DNA of 64,000 bases. It comes from Frigoribacterium sp. CG_9.8. Lineage in GTDB: Bacteria; Actinomycetota; Actinomycetes; Actinomycetales; Microbacteriaceae. The position numbers and the translations under genes were made by a program. The notes beneath the pieces were generated by a model, which was not told where the DNA came from, made no database searches, and was given only the letters and a program-made list of their open reading frames with translations. Each line of letters opens with the position of its first letter. The first letter of the stretch is position 1. The stretch is taken from positions 434,001 through 498,000 of the forward strand of contig NZ_JADOVH010000001.1 of NCBI RefSeq assembly GCF_015751965.1, given 5' to 3'. Shown here piece by piece: positions 18,700 through 27,370 of this stretch.

Positions 18700-18715
18700 A
18701 TCCGCGCATCCGGAT
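18700..18715. promoter_or_regulatory. Possible operator of the Mo regulator
   Basis: ATCCG and CGGAT, separated by 6 bases, form a small palindrome ending five bases before the regulator's ATG; another CGGATA lies just inside the gene (about 18740). The position suits autoregulation of the regulator-modABC operon by molybdate. This is inferred from symmetry and position only. Confidence 0.3.
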
Positions 18716-18720
18716 CTAAG

Positions 18721-19164
18721 ATGGTCTATGTGCCGCAAATACGGATAAAAGATGCCGCCCTCTATCTGGGCGTGAGCGATGACACCGTGCGCCGCTGGGT
18801 CGACAACGGCACCCTCGTCGCCGAAAAAGACGAGTCGGGCCGCGCCGTCGTCGACGGTTTCGCCCTCGCGACGCTGGCGCGCGAGAACGCGGTGCTGCCG
18901 GATGACCCCTCGGGTGTCTCCCGATCGGCCCGCAACAGCTTCGTCGGCCTGGTCACGAACATCGCGATGGACACCGTCATGGCCCGGGTGGAACTGCAGT
19001 GCGGCCCGCACCGCGTCGTGTCGCTGATGAGCAGCGAGGCCGTTCGCGACCTCGGACTCGAGCTGGGATCCGTCGCCATCGCCGTCGTGAAAGCCACGAC
19101 GGTCATCATCGAGACTCCCAAGATCGAGACTCCCAAGATCGAGACTCCTAGGGTACAGCAATGA
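18721..19164 (+). CDS. Molybdenum-binding HTH-TOBE regulator
   Basis: A 147-aa protein. An N-terminal MerR/excisionase-like helix-turn-helix (RIKDAALYLGVSDDTVRRWVD) is followed by a molybdate-binding Mop/TOBE domain at about residues 70-130 (ARNSFVGLVTNIAMDTVMARVEL ... SSEAVRDLGLELGSVAIAVVKAT). The tail is three copies of KIETP encoded by a 15-bp tandem repeat. The stop overlaps the modA ATG (ATGA). It probably senses molybdate and controls modABC, the role ModE plays elsewhere, although it lacks the ModE winged helix. Confidence 0.85.
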   Translation: MVYVPQIRIKDAALYLGVSDDTVRRWVDNGTLVAEKDESGRAVVDGFALATLARENAVLPDDPSGVSRSARNSFVGLVTNIAMDTVMARVELQCGPHRVVSLMSSEAVRDLGLELGSVAIAVVKATTVIIETPKIETPKIETPRVQQ

Positions 19165-19949
19165 AAAAACAGCTCCTCGCCATACTCGCTCTCGGTGTCC
19201 TGTTCGCGATATCGGGATGTTCCGCGGCGTCACCTGCTCCCTCGGCGACGCTCACAAAAGACTCATTCACAAAAGACTCGCTCAGCGGCTCGATCACGGT
19301 CTTCGCCGCGGCATCCCTCACCAAGACCTTCGGAGTGCTGGTTGCGAAGTTTGAGGCCGCGCACCCCGGCGTCACCATTGCCACGAGCTTTGCCGGATCC
19401 GCTGACCTTGCCGCGCAGCTCACCGCCGGAGCCCCCGCCGACGTGTTCGCCTCGGCCGACGCGAAGAATATGGCGAAGGTCGCGACCCTGGTGGGCACGC
19501 CGGTCAAGTTCGCTACGAATGTGCTCGAGATCGCTGTTCCGTCGGGCAATCCGGCGAAGATCGTCTCGTTCGCTGACCTCGCAAAGCCCGGCGTGAAGAC
19601 CGTGATCTGCGCCCCGGCGGTGCCCTGTGGCGCGGCAATCATCGCCATTGAGACGGCTGCCGGTGTGAAGTTGACGCCGGTGAGTGAGGAGAACGCGGTG
19701 ACCGATGTTCTCGGCAAGGTCTCGTCCCGTGAGGCGGATGCTGGGCTCGTCTATGTGACCGACGTGAGAGGTGCCGGTGCGAGCATCGAGGGAATCGCCT
19801 TCCCCGAAGCGAATCAGGCCGTCAACACCTACCCCATCGCGACAGTTACAGCTGGCACGAACAGGAAGGTCGCCCAGGCGTTCGTGGACTTCGTGACCGG
19901 TGCGGTCGGTCGGTCTGTGCTGGCTTCGGCTGGCTTCGGCGCACCCTGA
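19161..19949 (+). CDS. modA: Molybdate ABC transporter substrate-binding lipoprotein
   Basis: A 262-aa lipoprotein with the signal peptide ending at the lipobox ISGC (Cys20). The mature part has the ModA landmarks [22 protein letters not shown] and [11 protein letters not shown]. It captures molybdate or tungstate outside the membrane. A small in-frame duplication (KDSFTKDS) lies just after the lipobox region. It overlaps the regulator gene by 4 bases and modB follows after two bases, so this is one operon. Confidence 0.93.
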   Translation: MKKQLLAILALGVLFAISGCSAASPAPSATLTKDSFTKDSLSGSITVFAAASLTKTFGVLVAKFEAAHPGVTIATSFAGSADLAAQLTAGAPADVFASADAKNMAKVATLVGTPVKFATNVLEIAVPSGNPAKIVSFADLAKPGVKTVICAPAVPCGAAIIAIETAAGVKLTPVSEENAVTDVLGKVSSREADAGLVYVTDVRGAGASIEGIAFPEANQAVNTYPIATVTAGTNRKVAQAFVDFVTGAVGRSVLASAGFGAP

Positions 19950-19951
19950 TC

Positions 19952-20758
19952 GTGCGTAGGCCGTCATTCTCTGGAGTGCCACGCTGGGTGATCGTGGTCG
20001 CGATCGCTGGAGCGGCCTTCGTGTTGCTGCCGCTCGTGGCGATGACCACCAGGGTGAACTGGGCCGGGTTCGTCGCGCTGGTCACGAGCGAATCCTCCGT
20101 CTCCGCACTGCTGCTGAGCCTGCGCACTTCGCTTGTCGCGACGGTTTTGTGCGTGCTGGTCGGTGTGCCGATGGCGCTACTGCTGGCCCGCACCACCTTT
20201 GTCGGCCAGCGTCTGGTGCGCACCATCGTGCTGCTGCCGCTCGTACTCCCACCGGTGATCGGCGGCATCGCCCTGCTCGCGGCCTTTGGCCGACAGGGGC
20301 TGCTCGGACGTCCGCTGGAGCTGCTCGGTATCACGGTGGCCTTCTCGACGGTGGCCGTCGTGATCGCGCAGACTTTCGTCGCGCTGCCCTTCCTGGTGTT
20401 GAGCCTCGAGGGGGCCCTTCGCCTGGCTGGCACCCGTTACGAGGCGGTTGCGGCAACGCTCGGCGCGCGTCCCACGACTGTGCTTCGCCGCATCACACTG
20501 CCGCTGGTGTTTCCTGCCCTGCTGTCCGGTGCCGTGCTGTCGTTCGCCCGCGCCCTCGGTGAATTCGGGGCAACACTCACCTTCGCGGGCAGCCTCCAGG
20601 GCGTAACCCGCACGCTGCCGCTCGAAATTTACCTGCAGAGGGAGACGAGTCCGGATGCCGCAGTCGCCCTCTCACTCGTGCTGGTGATCGTCTCGCTCGT
20701 GGTGGTGGCGCTCACGCTGCGCACCGTGCCGGGCGCACGGGGACGGTTCGCCGCATGA
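19952..20758 (+). CDS. modB: Molybdate ABC transporter permease
   Basis: A 268-aa integral membrane permease with about six helices. The ABC-interaction loop is visible as [23 protein letters not shown] (EAA motif), followed by [14 protein letters not shown], which is characteristic of ModB/CysT. The start is GTG two bases after the modA stop. The stop overlaps the modC ATG. Confidence 0.94.
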   Translation: MRRPSFSGVPRWVIVVAIAGAAFVLLPLVAMTTRVNWAGFVALVTSESSVSALLLSLRTSLVATVLCVLVGVPMALLLARTTFVGQRLVRTIVLLPLVLPPVIGGIALLAAFGRQGLLGRPLELLGITVAFSTVAVVIAQTFVALPFLVLSLEGALRLAGTRYEAVAATLGARPTTVLRRITLPLVFPALLSGAVLSFARALGEFGATLTFAGSLQGVTRTLPLEIYLQRETSPDAAVALSLVLVIVSLVVVALTLRTVPGARGRFAA

Positions 20759-21786
20759 CGCTTCACCTTGAGGCGCGGATCGCCGAGCGCGGATTCGACC
20801 TGTCCCTCGACGTAGCCGAGGGGGAGACCCTGGCCATTCTCGGGCCGAACGGTGCGGGCAAATCGACGTTACTCTCGATTCTCGCCGGACTGCTGCGGCC
20901 GGACACCGGTCGAGCCGAGCTCGACGGGACGTCGCTGTTTGACCTGTCGTACGGTCACTGGCTGCCGCCTCATCGTCGCGGAATCTCGCTACTCGCCCAG
21001 GAACCGCTGCTCTTCCCGCACCTCAGCGCGCTGGAGAATGTGGCCTTCGGTCCGCGCAGCGCGGGCCGCCTTCGTGCCGAGGCACGGGTATCCGCTCGCC
21101 AGTGGCTCAGCGCAGTGGAGGCCGCGGAACTCTGGGACAGTCGTCCGGCACAGCTATCGGGTGGGCAGGCCCAGCGCGTTGCGATCGCTCGTGCGCTGGC
21201 TCCCGAACCGCGGCTGCTGTTGCTCGACGAGCCGCTTGCCGCCCTCGATGTGGCCGTGGCACCGACACTGCGGCGCATGCTTCGCACCGTGCTCGCCGGT
21301 CGTACCGCCATTCTTGTCACGCATGAGGTGCTCGACGCGCTCACTCTCGCCGACCGGGTGGTCGTGCTCGGTGACGGGGTGATTGTGGAGCAGGGTGCCA
21401 CAGCGGAGGTACTGCAGCGGCCGCGACATCCATTTACCGCCGGACTCGCTGGCCTCAACCTGCTCACCGGCGTGCGCACGGCGACGGGGCTGCGGATGGC
21501 GGACGGCGCTGTGGTCACCGGTTCGGGCACCGGTGCGATCGGCGTGCCCGCTGCCGCTGCCGCCCGCCCGGCTGCGATGAGCGTGCAGCTCGAGAAGATC
21601 GCCGGCCCGAACGTCTTTCCCGTGACCGTGCAGGATCTCGAGCCCCGCGGGGACAGCGTGCGGGTGCGTTCCGCGTCGATGGTCGCTGACGTGTCTCCGG
21701 GACGCGCGGCAGCTCTCGGACTCACACCGGGACTGCCGGTTTGGTTCACGGTACCCGAGACCGAAGTGACGGTATATCCCCGGTGA
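20755..21786 (+). CDS. modC: Molybdate ABC transporter ATP-binding protein
   Basis: A 343-aa ATPase. Walker A is GPNGAGKST (residues 30-38), the signature is LSGGQAQRV, and Walker B is LLLLDEP. The C-terminal 70 residues form a TOBE/Mop domain, as usual in ModC. The ATG overlaps the modB stop by 4 bases. It ends the Mo-uptake operon; the next gene is 275 bases away. Confidence 0.94.
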   Translation: MTLHLEARIAERGFDLSLDVAEGETLAILGPNGAGKSTLLSILAGLLRPDTGRAELDGTSLFDLSYGHWLPPHRRGISLLAQEPLLFPHLSALENVAFGPRSAGRLRAEARVSARQWLSAVEAAELWDSRPAQLSGGQAQRVAIARALAPEPRLLLLDEPLAALDVAVAPTLRRMLRTVLAGRTAILVTHEVLDALTLADRVVVLGDGVIVEQGATAEVLQRPRHPFTAGLAGLNLLTGVRTATGLRMADGAVVTGSGTGAIGVPAAAAARPAAMSVQLEKIAGPNVFPVTVQDLEPRGDSVRVRSASMVADVSPGRAAALGLTPGLPVWFTVPETEVTVYPR

Positions 21787-21862
21787 GCGCCGCGAGGGCA
21801 TCCGTGTCAACTCCGCATGGTGCCGCAGTCTCTGAGAGTGCAGTCTGTAGGCTTGACCTGAT

Positions 21863-22069
21863 GTGTGGTGCCGGGAATGTCACCAGATTTTTAGGCGAGG
21901 GCGTGATGCAGGCGACGAGGCCACGATCTACACTCTCAGCACTGAGGACATTCGTGAAGGACAGGGCGGGGATTTGCTCGCCTTCGAAGCACAAGACTTA
22001 TCCGTTCTGCAGGTCGTGGACGTTGTGAAAGGCGTCCACGCAAAAATGAGGGTGGCAGATTTTGACTGA
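21863..22069 (+). CDS. Possible small ORF before the amidase
   Basis: A 68-codon frame starting with GTG. Its second half (STEDIREGQGGDLLAFEAQD onward) looks like soluble protein, and its stop overlaps the TTG of the amidase by 8 bases, the spacing seen for moaA/moaD nearby. The first 15 residues are Arg- and Cys-rich and unlikely, so a later start is possible. No family is recognised. The surrounding 275-base spacer also has a 9-bp inverted repeat (21832-21840 and 21931-21939). Confidence 0.3.
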   Translation: MWCRECHQIFRRGRDAGDEATIYTLSTEDIREGQGGDLLAFEAQDLSVLQVVDVVKGVHAKMRVADFD

Positions 22070-23612
22070 CAGTGTTGTAAAAGACAGTGCTCCGGAAGGT
22101 CTCCTGGAAACGTTCTGGAGTTACGAGCGAGCGCTCATGGCCGATGACCTCGAGGCGCTCGACCGCCTTTTTGCGCCCGGAGATGACAGCTTGCGCGGTG
22201 ATGCCAGCGGACTAATCGTGGGTCATGAGGCGATCAGCGCCTTCCGGCACGGTCGCGGCGGAGCACCGGCCCGTACGATCGGCGATATTCACGTGCGCGA
22301 CCTTGGCAACGACCGTGCGCTGATCGTGGCTGTGACCCTTCCGGCCAGTGGGGGCCGGGGTCAGCAGACTCAGCTGTGGCACCGCGTCACCACCAACGAC
22401 GGTGATGCTGTCTGGCTGATCGAGTCCGCACACCTGAGTGTTCCGGCGCCCGCGATCGTGGCATCCATTTGGCGCATCGTTGGCAGCCCGCTCGTGACCG
22501 GAGCACCGGATGGCCCGCTGGTCGGTGAGACCGTGGCGGTGAAAGATCTCTTCGACGTAGCCGGGTTCGCCGTCGGAGCTGGGGTGCCCGCCTACCTCGC
22601 TGAATCGCCGCGGACTGTCGCGCATGCCTCTGCGGTCACGGCACTCCTCGCCGCCGGTGCCGCGGTGCAGGGCATCGCCCAGACCGATGAATTCGCCTAC
22701 AGCATTGCCGGTAAGAACTCCCACTACGGCACTCCGCCGAACGCCGCTGTACCCGGTGCGATCCCCGGTGGGTCCTCGAGTGGGCCAGCTACCGCGGTCG
22801 CCTCCGGCCAGGTCTCGATCGGGCTCGGTACCGACACCGGTGGGTCGATCCGCGTTCCTGCGTCGTACCAGGGACTGTGGGGCCTTCGCACGACGCACGG
22901 TGCTGTGGCGCGCGATGGCCTGCTCGGTCTTGCGCCCACCTTCGACACCGTTGGCTGGATGACGCGTGATGCGCAGACGCTGCGGGCGGCAGCATCCGCA
23001 TCTCTGGCGTCCGCCGGTCGAGGGGCCGCAGTCGCCGGATTTGCGGTGGCTCCGGCACTGGTCGCCCTGGCCACGCCGGGAGTGCAGGATGCCTTTGCCG
23101 CGGCCCTTGCACAGCTCGCCGAGGCGGGACTCACCGATGATCTGATCGAGGTGACACTGCCCGACATCGAAGATCTGCACGAGATTTTTCGCACGCTGCA
23201 GTCGGCGGAGGCGTGGGCAACTCACGGTGACTGGATCGCAGCGCACCCCGGTGGTCTCAGCGATGAAGTCGCGGCCCGGTTCGCGTTCGGTGCCACGGTC
23301 GATTCTGAGACCGAGACCTTCGCCCGGCTGGCCCTCGAGCTCGCCCGCGAGCGCATCGCGTCGGTCGTGGGTGACCGAGTGCTGCTGCTACCGTCCGCGT
23401 CATCCATCGCTCCGTCGACTACGGCGGATGCCGAGACGATCGAGCAGGTGCGCCAAAGCACGCTGCGCCTCACCTGTGTCGCCGGCATCGCGGGTCGCCC
23501 GGCACTGAGCGTGCCGAAGCTCACGGTGAATGGCGCGCCAGTGGGCCTCTGCCTGGTTGGGCCGCCGAATACCGACCTGGCCCTGATCGCGCTCGGGGAG
23601 TCGCTGGCGTAA
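22062..23612 (+). CDS. AtzH-like domain fused to amidase-signature hydrolase
   Basis: A 516-aa fusion. Residues about 12-130 form an AtzH-like (DUF3225, NTF2-fold) domain. Residues about 140-510 form an amidase-signature domain with the triad Lys161 (AVKDLFD), Ser238 (PGGSSSGPAT) and Ser262 (TGGSIRVPA). Related separate proteins act in cyanuric acid and biuret breakdown, so a small urea-like or amide substrate is plausible. The start is TTG at 22062, with GAGGGTGG upstream; an ATG at 22137 would cut the first domain. The gene is short for an amidase C-terminus. The exact substrate is unknown. Confidence 0.82.
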   Translation: MTDSVVKDSAPEGLLETFWSYERALMADDLEALDRLFAPGDDSLRGDASGLIVGHEAISAFRHGRGGAPARTIGDIHVRDLGNDRALIVAVTLPASGGRGQQTQLWHRVTTNDGDAVWLIESAHLSVPAPAIVASIWRIVGSPLVTGAPDGPLVGETVAVKDLFDVAGFAVGAGVPAYLAESPRTVAHASAVTALLAAGAAVQGIAQTDEFAYSIAGKNSHYGTPPNAAVPGAIPGGSSSGPATAVASGQVSIGLGTDTGGSIRVPASYQGLWGLRTTHGAVARDGLLGLAPTFDTVGWMTRDAQTLRAAASASLASAGRGAAVAGFAVAPALVALATPGVQDAFAAALAQLAEAGLTDDLIEVTLPDIEDLHEIFRTLQSAEAWATHGDWIAAHPGGLSDEVAARFAFGATVDSETETFARLALELARERIASVVGDRVLLLPSASSIAPSTTADAETIEQVRQSTLRLTCVAGIAGRPALSVPKLTVNGAPVGLCLVGPPNTDLALIALGESLA

Positions 23613-23680
23613 CCGGCTGCCATTTGACCGGCTGTCACTAAACCGGCTGTCATTAGACCGGCTGTCACTTGACCGGCTGC
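23612..23680 (+). repeat. 17-bp tandem repeat between amidase and SGNH hydrolase
   Basis: Four to five units of about 17 bp beginning ACCGGCTGTCA lie just past the amidase stop and run into the last codons of the convergent SGNH gene (its LQPVK end). Units differ by one to three bases. Confidence 0.8.
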
Positions 23681-24414
23681 AGCGTGGCGATCTTCGGCTC
23701 ACGATTGTCTCCCGACGAGCGTCCTGTGAGGCGCCGGCCGATCCACGGAAGCACATATCGGCGCCAGTAGGCGGCGGTGTGTTCGTGCGCCACCGCTGGT
23801 ATGCCGGGGCGCGGATCATCCGCACTCTCCACACCGAGCGCAGCGAGCACGTTGCCGGCCACCCGCGCGTGCCCGATCGGATTCAGGTGCAGTTTGTCGC
23901 GAGACCAGTAGTGCAGTCGCCCGAGTTCCGCGTCTGCCCAGTTGTCGACGAAGGTCACATGTTGCTTGGGGAGGCGGTCACGAATGGATGCCGCGAGCTG
24001 GTCTCCCCTCGCTCGCACGAAGGATCCGAGGGGGATGTGCCTCGTCGGGTCTGCGCCGCTCACGAGGATCACATGCACACCGTTCGCAACCGCGCGGTCG
24101 ACCGCGGTCTCCAACTGATCGGCGACCCCGGTGATCGAGACCCGCGGACGCATGATGTCGTTACCGCCGCCGTTGATACTCATCAGCGCGGGGGCAAGAG
24201 CGAGAGCGGCGTCGAGTTGTCCGCTCACGATCGGGGCGAGCAGCCGTCCCCGGATGGCGAGGTTCGCGTAGGTGACCGGCGTAGTGGACGCTGAGGCGAG
24301 CCCAAAGGCCACGAGGTCGGCCCAGCCCCGCACCCTGCCGTCGGGAAGGTCATCCCCAACACCCTCGCTGAAACTGTCACCAATGGCGACATAGCTGGTC
24401 AGATCGATGCTCAC
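23665..24414 (-). CDS. SGNH/GDSL hydrolase
   Basis: A 249-aa serine esterase of the SGNH superfamily. Block I is AIGDSFSEGVGD (nucleophile Ser in GDSFSEG), block III is NGGGNDI, and block V is DKLHLNPIGH with the catalytic Asp and His. No signal peptide is present, so it is probably cytoplasmic. The start is GTG at 24414. It lies between the amidase (convergent) and the MocA-type gene (same strand, 193 bases upstream). The substrate is unknown. Confidence 0.88.
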   Translation of the reverse strand: MSIDLTSYVAIGDSFSEGVGDDLPDGRVRGWADLVAFGLASASTTPVTYANLAIRGRLLAPIVSGQLDAALALAPALMSINGGGNDIMRPRVSITGVADQLETAVDRAVANGVHVILVSGADPTRHIPLGSFVRARGDQLAASIRDRLPKQHVTFVDNWADAELGRLHYWSRDKLHLNPIGHARVAGNVLAALGVESADDPRPGIPAVAHEHTAAYWRRYVLPWIGRRLTGRSSGDNREPKIATLQPVK

Positions 24415-24557
24415 CCGGTTGAGTCCACCATAGTTTCAGCAACTCGGCGGCGACATCCGTTGTGCGGACTCGAGTTGCGGAGTGAATGGCCATCCGTAAA
24501 GGGGCATGCGGGAGCCAGATGCCGATCGCTCACCTGAACCTGTGGGTGACGAGAGCT

Positions 24558-24602
24558 GGTTGCGTGTGTTGGTTGCGTGTGTTGGCTGTCTGTGTTGGCT
24601 GC
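24558..24602 (+). repeat. 13-bp intergenic tandem repeat
   Basis: Three units of 13 bp (GGTTGCGTGTGTT and a variant GGCTGTCTGTGTT) end five bases before the stop of the MocA-type gene. The remaining 24415-24557 spacer shows no gene. Confidence 0.7.
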
Positions 24603-24607
24603 TCGAG

Positions 24608-25180
24608 TCAGTCAAGCGAGCCGGTTGCTCCGGATAGCCGGTCGACATCATGGCCGTCGAACAGGTCCGCGCACTCCACCTCGACAACTCCGTTGGCCAC
24701 GAGGTACTCTCGTGCGCCCCGGTCGCCGACCAGGGTCGAGGCGACTCTGGCCCAGTGAGAGCGCCCGATCAGCACCGGATGCCCGGGACGCCCCTCGAAC
24801 ACTGCCTGCCTCAGCGTGTGCGGGGTGGTCGGCTCGGCGAGCATCCGACTGATCACGTCGACGGGGAGATCCGGCAGGTCGACAAGAGTGATGAGGGCCG
24901 CGTCGCCACTCGCTACCGCAAGCGCTGCACGCAGGGATTCGCCCATGCCTCCCGCCCAGTTATCCACCACCAGGATCTCGCTGCCGACCGGCACGAGTGC
25001 GGTTGCCTGCTGGGCTGCGGCTCCGAGCACTACGAGCACGCGAGCGCAGCCCGAGGCCTGCAACAGCCGGGCGGCCCGGGCAACCCAGGGCTCGCCATCC
25101 GCGGTGAGCATGAGCGCCTTCGGTCGCCCGAGGCGCGAACCTGCACCTGCCGCGAGCACGATTCCGGTGAGGGTGGCCAT
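24608..25180 (-). CDS. MocA/MobA-type nucleotidyltransferase
   Basis: A 190-aa NTP transferase. The N-terminal LAAGAGSRLGRPKALM is the nucleotide-binding signature, and the acidic LVDLPDLPVD and GRPGHPVLIGR segments are typical of MocA. Family members attach CMP (MocA) or GMP (MobA) to the molybdenum cofactor. With xanthine dehydrogenase and XdhC in the same region, making molybdopterin cytosine dinucleotide is most likely. The ATG at 25180 starts the domain exactly; the frame is open upstream without homology. Confidence 0.8.
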   Translation of the reverse strand: MATLTGIVLAAGAGSRLGRPKALMLTADGEPWVARAARLLQASGCARVLVVLGAAAQQATALVPVGSEILVVDNWAGGMGESLRAALAVASGDAALITLVDLPDLPVDVISRMLAEPTTPHTLRQAVFEGRPGHPVLIGRSHWARVASTLVGDRGAREYLVANGVVEVECADLFDGHDVDRLSGATGSLD

Positions 25181-25234
25181 GGGTAATGGTAGGCAGATGG
25201 GTGAGCTGCCCGTCGGTACACCGCGCTGTGGTTT

Positions 25235-25290
25235 GTTAGCCATGCGCTCGACTGTTCGGCAGCACGGCCAACGAACGGCCGCATGGTTTT
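25235..25290. repeat. Diverged copy of a dispersed palindromic repeat
   Basis: GTTAGCCATGCG at 25235-25246 and CGCATGGTT at 25280-25288 match, with changes, the arms of the palindromes at 50437-50474 and 51512-51549. It lies in the 173-base spacer between the MocA-type and guanine deaminase genes. Confidence 0.5.
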
Positions 25291-25353
25291 GCAGCAGCGC
25301 AACGAGCAGCTGCACGGTCCACCCTGCATGTGCATAGTCGTGAACTTTGCCGC

Positions 25354-25836
25354 TCAGTACTCCGTTCGAGCCTCGTGCGCGAGCCAGGCGTCGAAGGGCG
25401 CCGGCGACTGTGGAATTCGCAGCGACACTACCGGGATCTGCCAGGTGCTGCGGTCGCGCGCGAACAGATCGTAGAACTCGAGGTCGTCGAATCCTCCGCG
25501 GGCGGCATCGTGCCGGTCGGCGGCAAAGACCATTCGATCCACCCGTGCCCAGAGGGCAGCAGCGAGGCAAAGGGGGCATGGTTCGCAGGAGGTGTAGAGC
25601 GTTGCGCCCACCAGTGAGAAGGACTGCTCCGCTTTACAGGCAGCGCGGATTGCTACTACTTCGGCATGCGCGGTCGGATCCAGATCGGCGGTCACACGGT
25701 TGTATCCCTCAGCGACAAGCGCACCGTCCCGCACGATGAGCGCGCCGAAAGGGCCGCCGCCGTTGGCGATATTGAGAGTGGCCAACTCCACAGTCCGTTC
25801 GAGCCAGCGAGCGTCGACCGCATCGAACTGACTCAT
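25354..25836 (-). CDS. guaD: Guanine deaminase (CDA-fold)
   Basis: A 160-aa zinc deaminase of the cytidine-deaminase fold, the type of B. subtilis GuaD, converting guanine to xanthine. Zinc ligands and the catalytic Glu are visible: His57 and Glu59 in TAHAEVVAIRAAC, and Cys84 and Cys87 in TSCEPCPLC. The N-terminal GGGPFGALIVRDG also fits GuaD. A C-terminal segment (DDLEFYDLF) provides the GuaD-type active-site lid. Its product would feed the xanthine dehydrogenase at 37.7-41.5 kb. A related adenosine deaminase activity cannot be excluded. Confidence 0.85.
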   Translation of the reverse strand: MSQFDAVDARWLERTVELATLNIANGGGPFGALIVRDGALVAEGYNRVTADLDPTAHAEVVAIRAACKAEQSFSLVGATLYTSCEPCPLCLAAALWARVDRMVFAADRHDAARGGFDDLEFYDLFARDRSTWQIPVVSLRIPQSPAPFDAWLAHEARTEY

Positions 25837-26197
25837 GCGAGAACCGTCCCGGCTATCGCGGTCGTTCCGGCACCCGGGGCGTCCTCACACAGGATGGTGG
25901 CCTCGGTGAGACTGCTGTGCTGATCAGTAGCGATGCTTGCCTCATTGCGATTGTTGGGTCCGAACTGGCTCCGGAGACAGCTTAGTTGTTGCCTCCTGAG
26001 GCTTCGAAGACCGCATCGATACCGTAAACGAATACATCTCCGTAACGGCTTTTCAGATGCGGTCGCGAGTCGGCTATGTCACGAATTTGTCCCGCATCTG
26101 CGGTGGTCCAATTGGCCAGCTCCATCCAGTGCGTTGCTGAATAATGGAAAGGTGACCAGCCTGTCGGCCACACCCTGTGTGCAGCAATCTCCAACGA
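25837..26197. other. Spacer with no supported gene
   Basis: This 361-base spacer separates the divergent guanine deaminase and methyltransferase genes. It contains a 70-codon minus-strand frame (25982-26194) whose end (SRPHLKSRYGDVFVYGIDAV) looks protein-like but has no recognised family and no ribosome site. It could be a gene remnant. No strong promoter or repeat was recognised. Confidence 0.5.
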
Positions 26198-26812
26198 ATG
26201 GGATACATCGTGAGCAACGCATTCTGGGATGACCGCTACTCGACAGCCGCAGCTTCAGGTGAGGCGGTGTGGTCGATCGAACCAAACGCGTGGATCGAGC
26301 AGGTCACCAGCATTTTGCCGCCAGGCAACGCCATCGACCTGGCCGCCGGCGAGGGGCGAAACGCTCTCTGGTTGGCCTCGCGCGGCTGGAGTGTGACCGC
26401 GGTCGACTTCTCCGCCGCCGGCCTCGCGATCGGACGTCAGCGTGCTGCCACCCTCGCACTTGACCTGAATTGGGTAACTGCGGATGCCACCACCTGGGTC
26501 TCGCTGACCCCCGTCGATCTCGTGGTCATCGCCTACCTTCAATTGCCCGCAGCAGAGCTCACCGCCGCAATCTCGAACGCGATTCTCTCCCTCAATGCTG
26601 GCGGCACCCTCGCCCTGATCGGCCACGACAGCACAAACCTCGTGCACGGGGTCGGTGGGCCGAAGGATGTCGCGATGCTGTACGACCTCGAAACAGTGCG
26701 GTTGGCCGCGGCTGGCCTCGATATCGCCGAGTGCCGTCGCTACAACCGGACGACAGCAGACGGTCGAGTGGCGATCGACACGATCCTGCTGGCGACAAAG
26801 CCCCGCCGGTAG
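26198..26812 (+). CDS. SAM-dependent methyltransferase (TehB-like)
   Basis: A 204-aa class I methyltransferase. Motif I is AIDLAAGEGRNALWLASRG, motif II is VTAVDFSAAGL, and a hydrophobic LVVIAYLQLP segment marks strand 4. The N-terminal FWDDRYS is typical of TehB-like thiol or small-molecule methyltransferases. The ATG at 26198 and the GTG at 26210 are both possible starts; neither has a strong ribosome site. No neighbour points to the substrate. Confidence 0.85.
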   Translation: MGYIVSNAFWDDRYSTAAASGEAVWSIEPNAWIEQVTSILPPGNAIDLAAGEGRNALWLASRGWSVTAVDFSAAGLAIGRQRAATLALDLNWVTADATTWVSLTPVDLVVIAYLQLPAAELTAAISNAILSLNAGGTLALIGHDSTNLVHGVGGPKDVAMLYDLETVRLAAAGLDIAECRRYNRTTADGRVAIDTILLATKPRR

Positions 26813-26891
26813 TTTTGCGCAGTGCTGTCGCGCAGTGCTGTCGCGCGGTGCCGATGTACCGGCCTACCCCAGCCGCACTGCGGGAGCCGGG

Positions 26892-27311
26892 CTACTCGCG
26901 CGCGACGAAACCGGCGGATCCGAGTATCCGCTCTACCCTGACCGCAATCGCCACCCGCTCGGGATTCACCCGCGGCTGGCGGTAGCGGGCCGCATACCGG
27001 GTCACCGCAACAGCGATGCTTTCCGGGTCGTCGAGCACCTCCGCTTGCCCGATGAGGGTGATCCAGCCGGCGCCTTCGACTTGACAGAGTGTGGCGTGCC
27101 CCGATCGACGGGCATTGAGTACCTTCTGGGATGTCCGCGTCGTGATGACGAAAGCTGTGCCGTCGTGAAGAGTGAAGCCGACGGGCACCGCATGAATCGA
27201 TCCATTGCCCGAGAGGGTGGAGAGTGTGGCGAGGTGCCGTTCGGTTACAAAGCGAATGCCGTCCTCGGTGAGATATGTCTGGGAAATAGCGGGCTCCTGG
27301 GTCGCTTCCAT
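26892..27311 (-). CDS. PPOX-class flavin- or F420-dependent protein
   Basis: A 139-aa split-barrel protein of the pyridoxamine-phosphate-oxidase-like superfamily, of the Rv1155 type (FVTERHLATLSTLSGNGSIH, VPVGFTLHDG, TRTSQKVLNARR). Members use F420 or FMN, and the physiological substrate is generally unknown. The ATG at 27311 begins the domain; the frame upstream is unrelated. It lies 59 bases downstream of the PdxH-like gene on the same strand, possibly in the same operon. Confidence 0.8.
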   Translation of the reverse strand: MEATQEPAISQTYLTEDGIRFVTERHLATLSTLSGNGSIHAVPVGFTLHDGTAFVITTRTSQKVLNARRSGHATLCQVEGAGWITLIGQAEVLDDPESIAVAVTRYAARYRQPRVNPERVAIAVRVERILGSAGFVARE

Positions 27312-27370
27312 CGTGCCACGGTAGCGGTCTCGGTTTAGTACGGGGTGACCGGGAGCACTACGGGGGCTGC

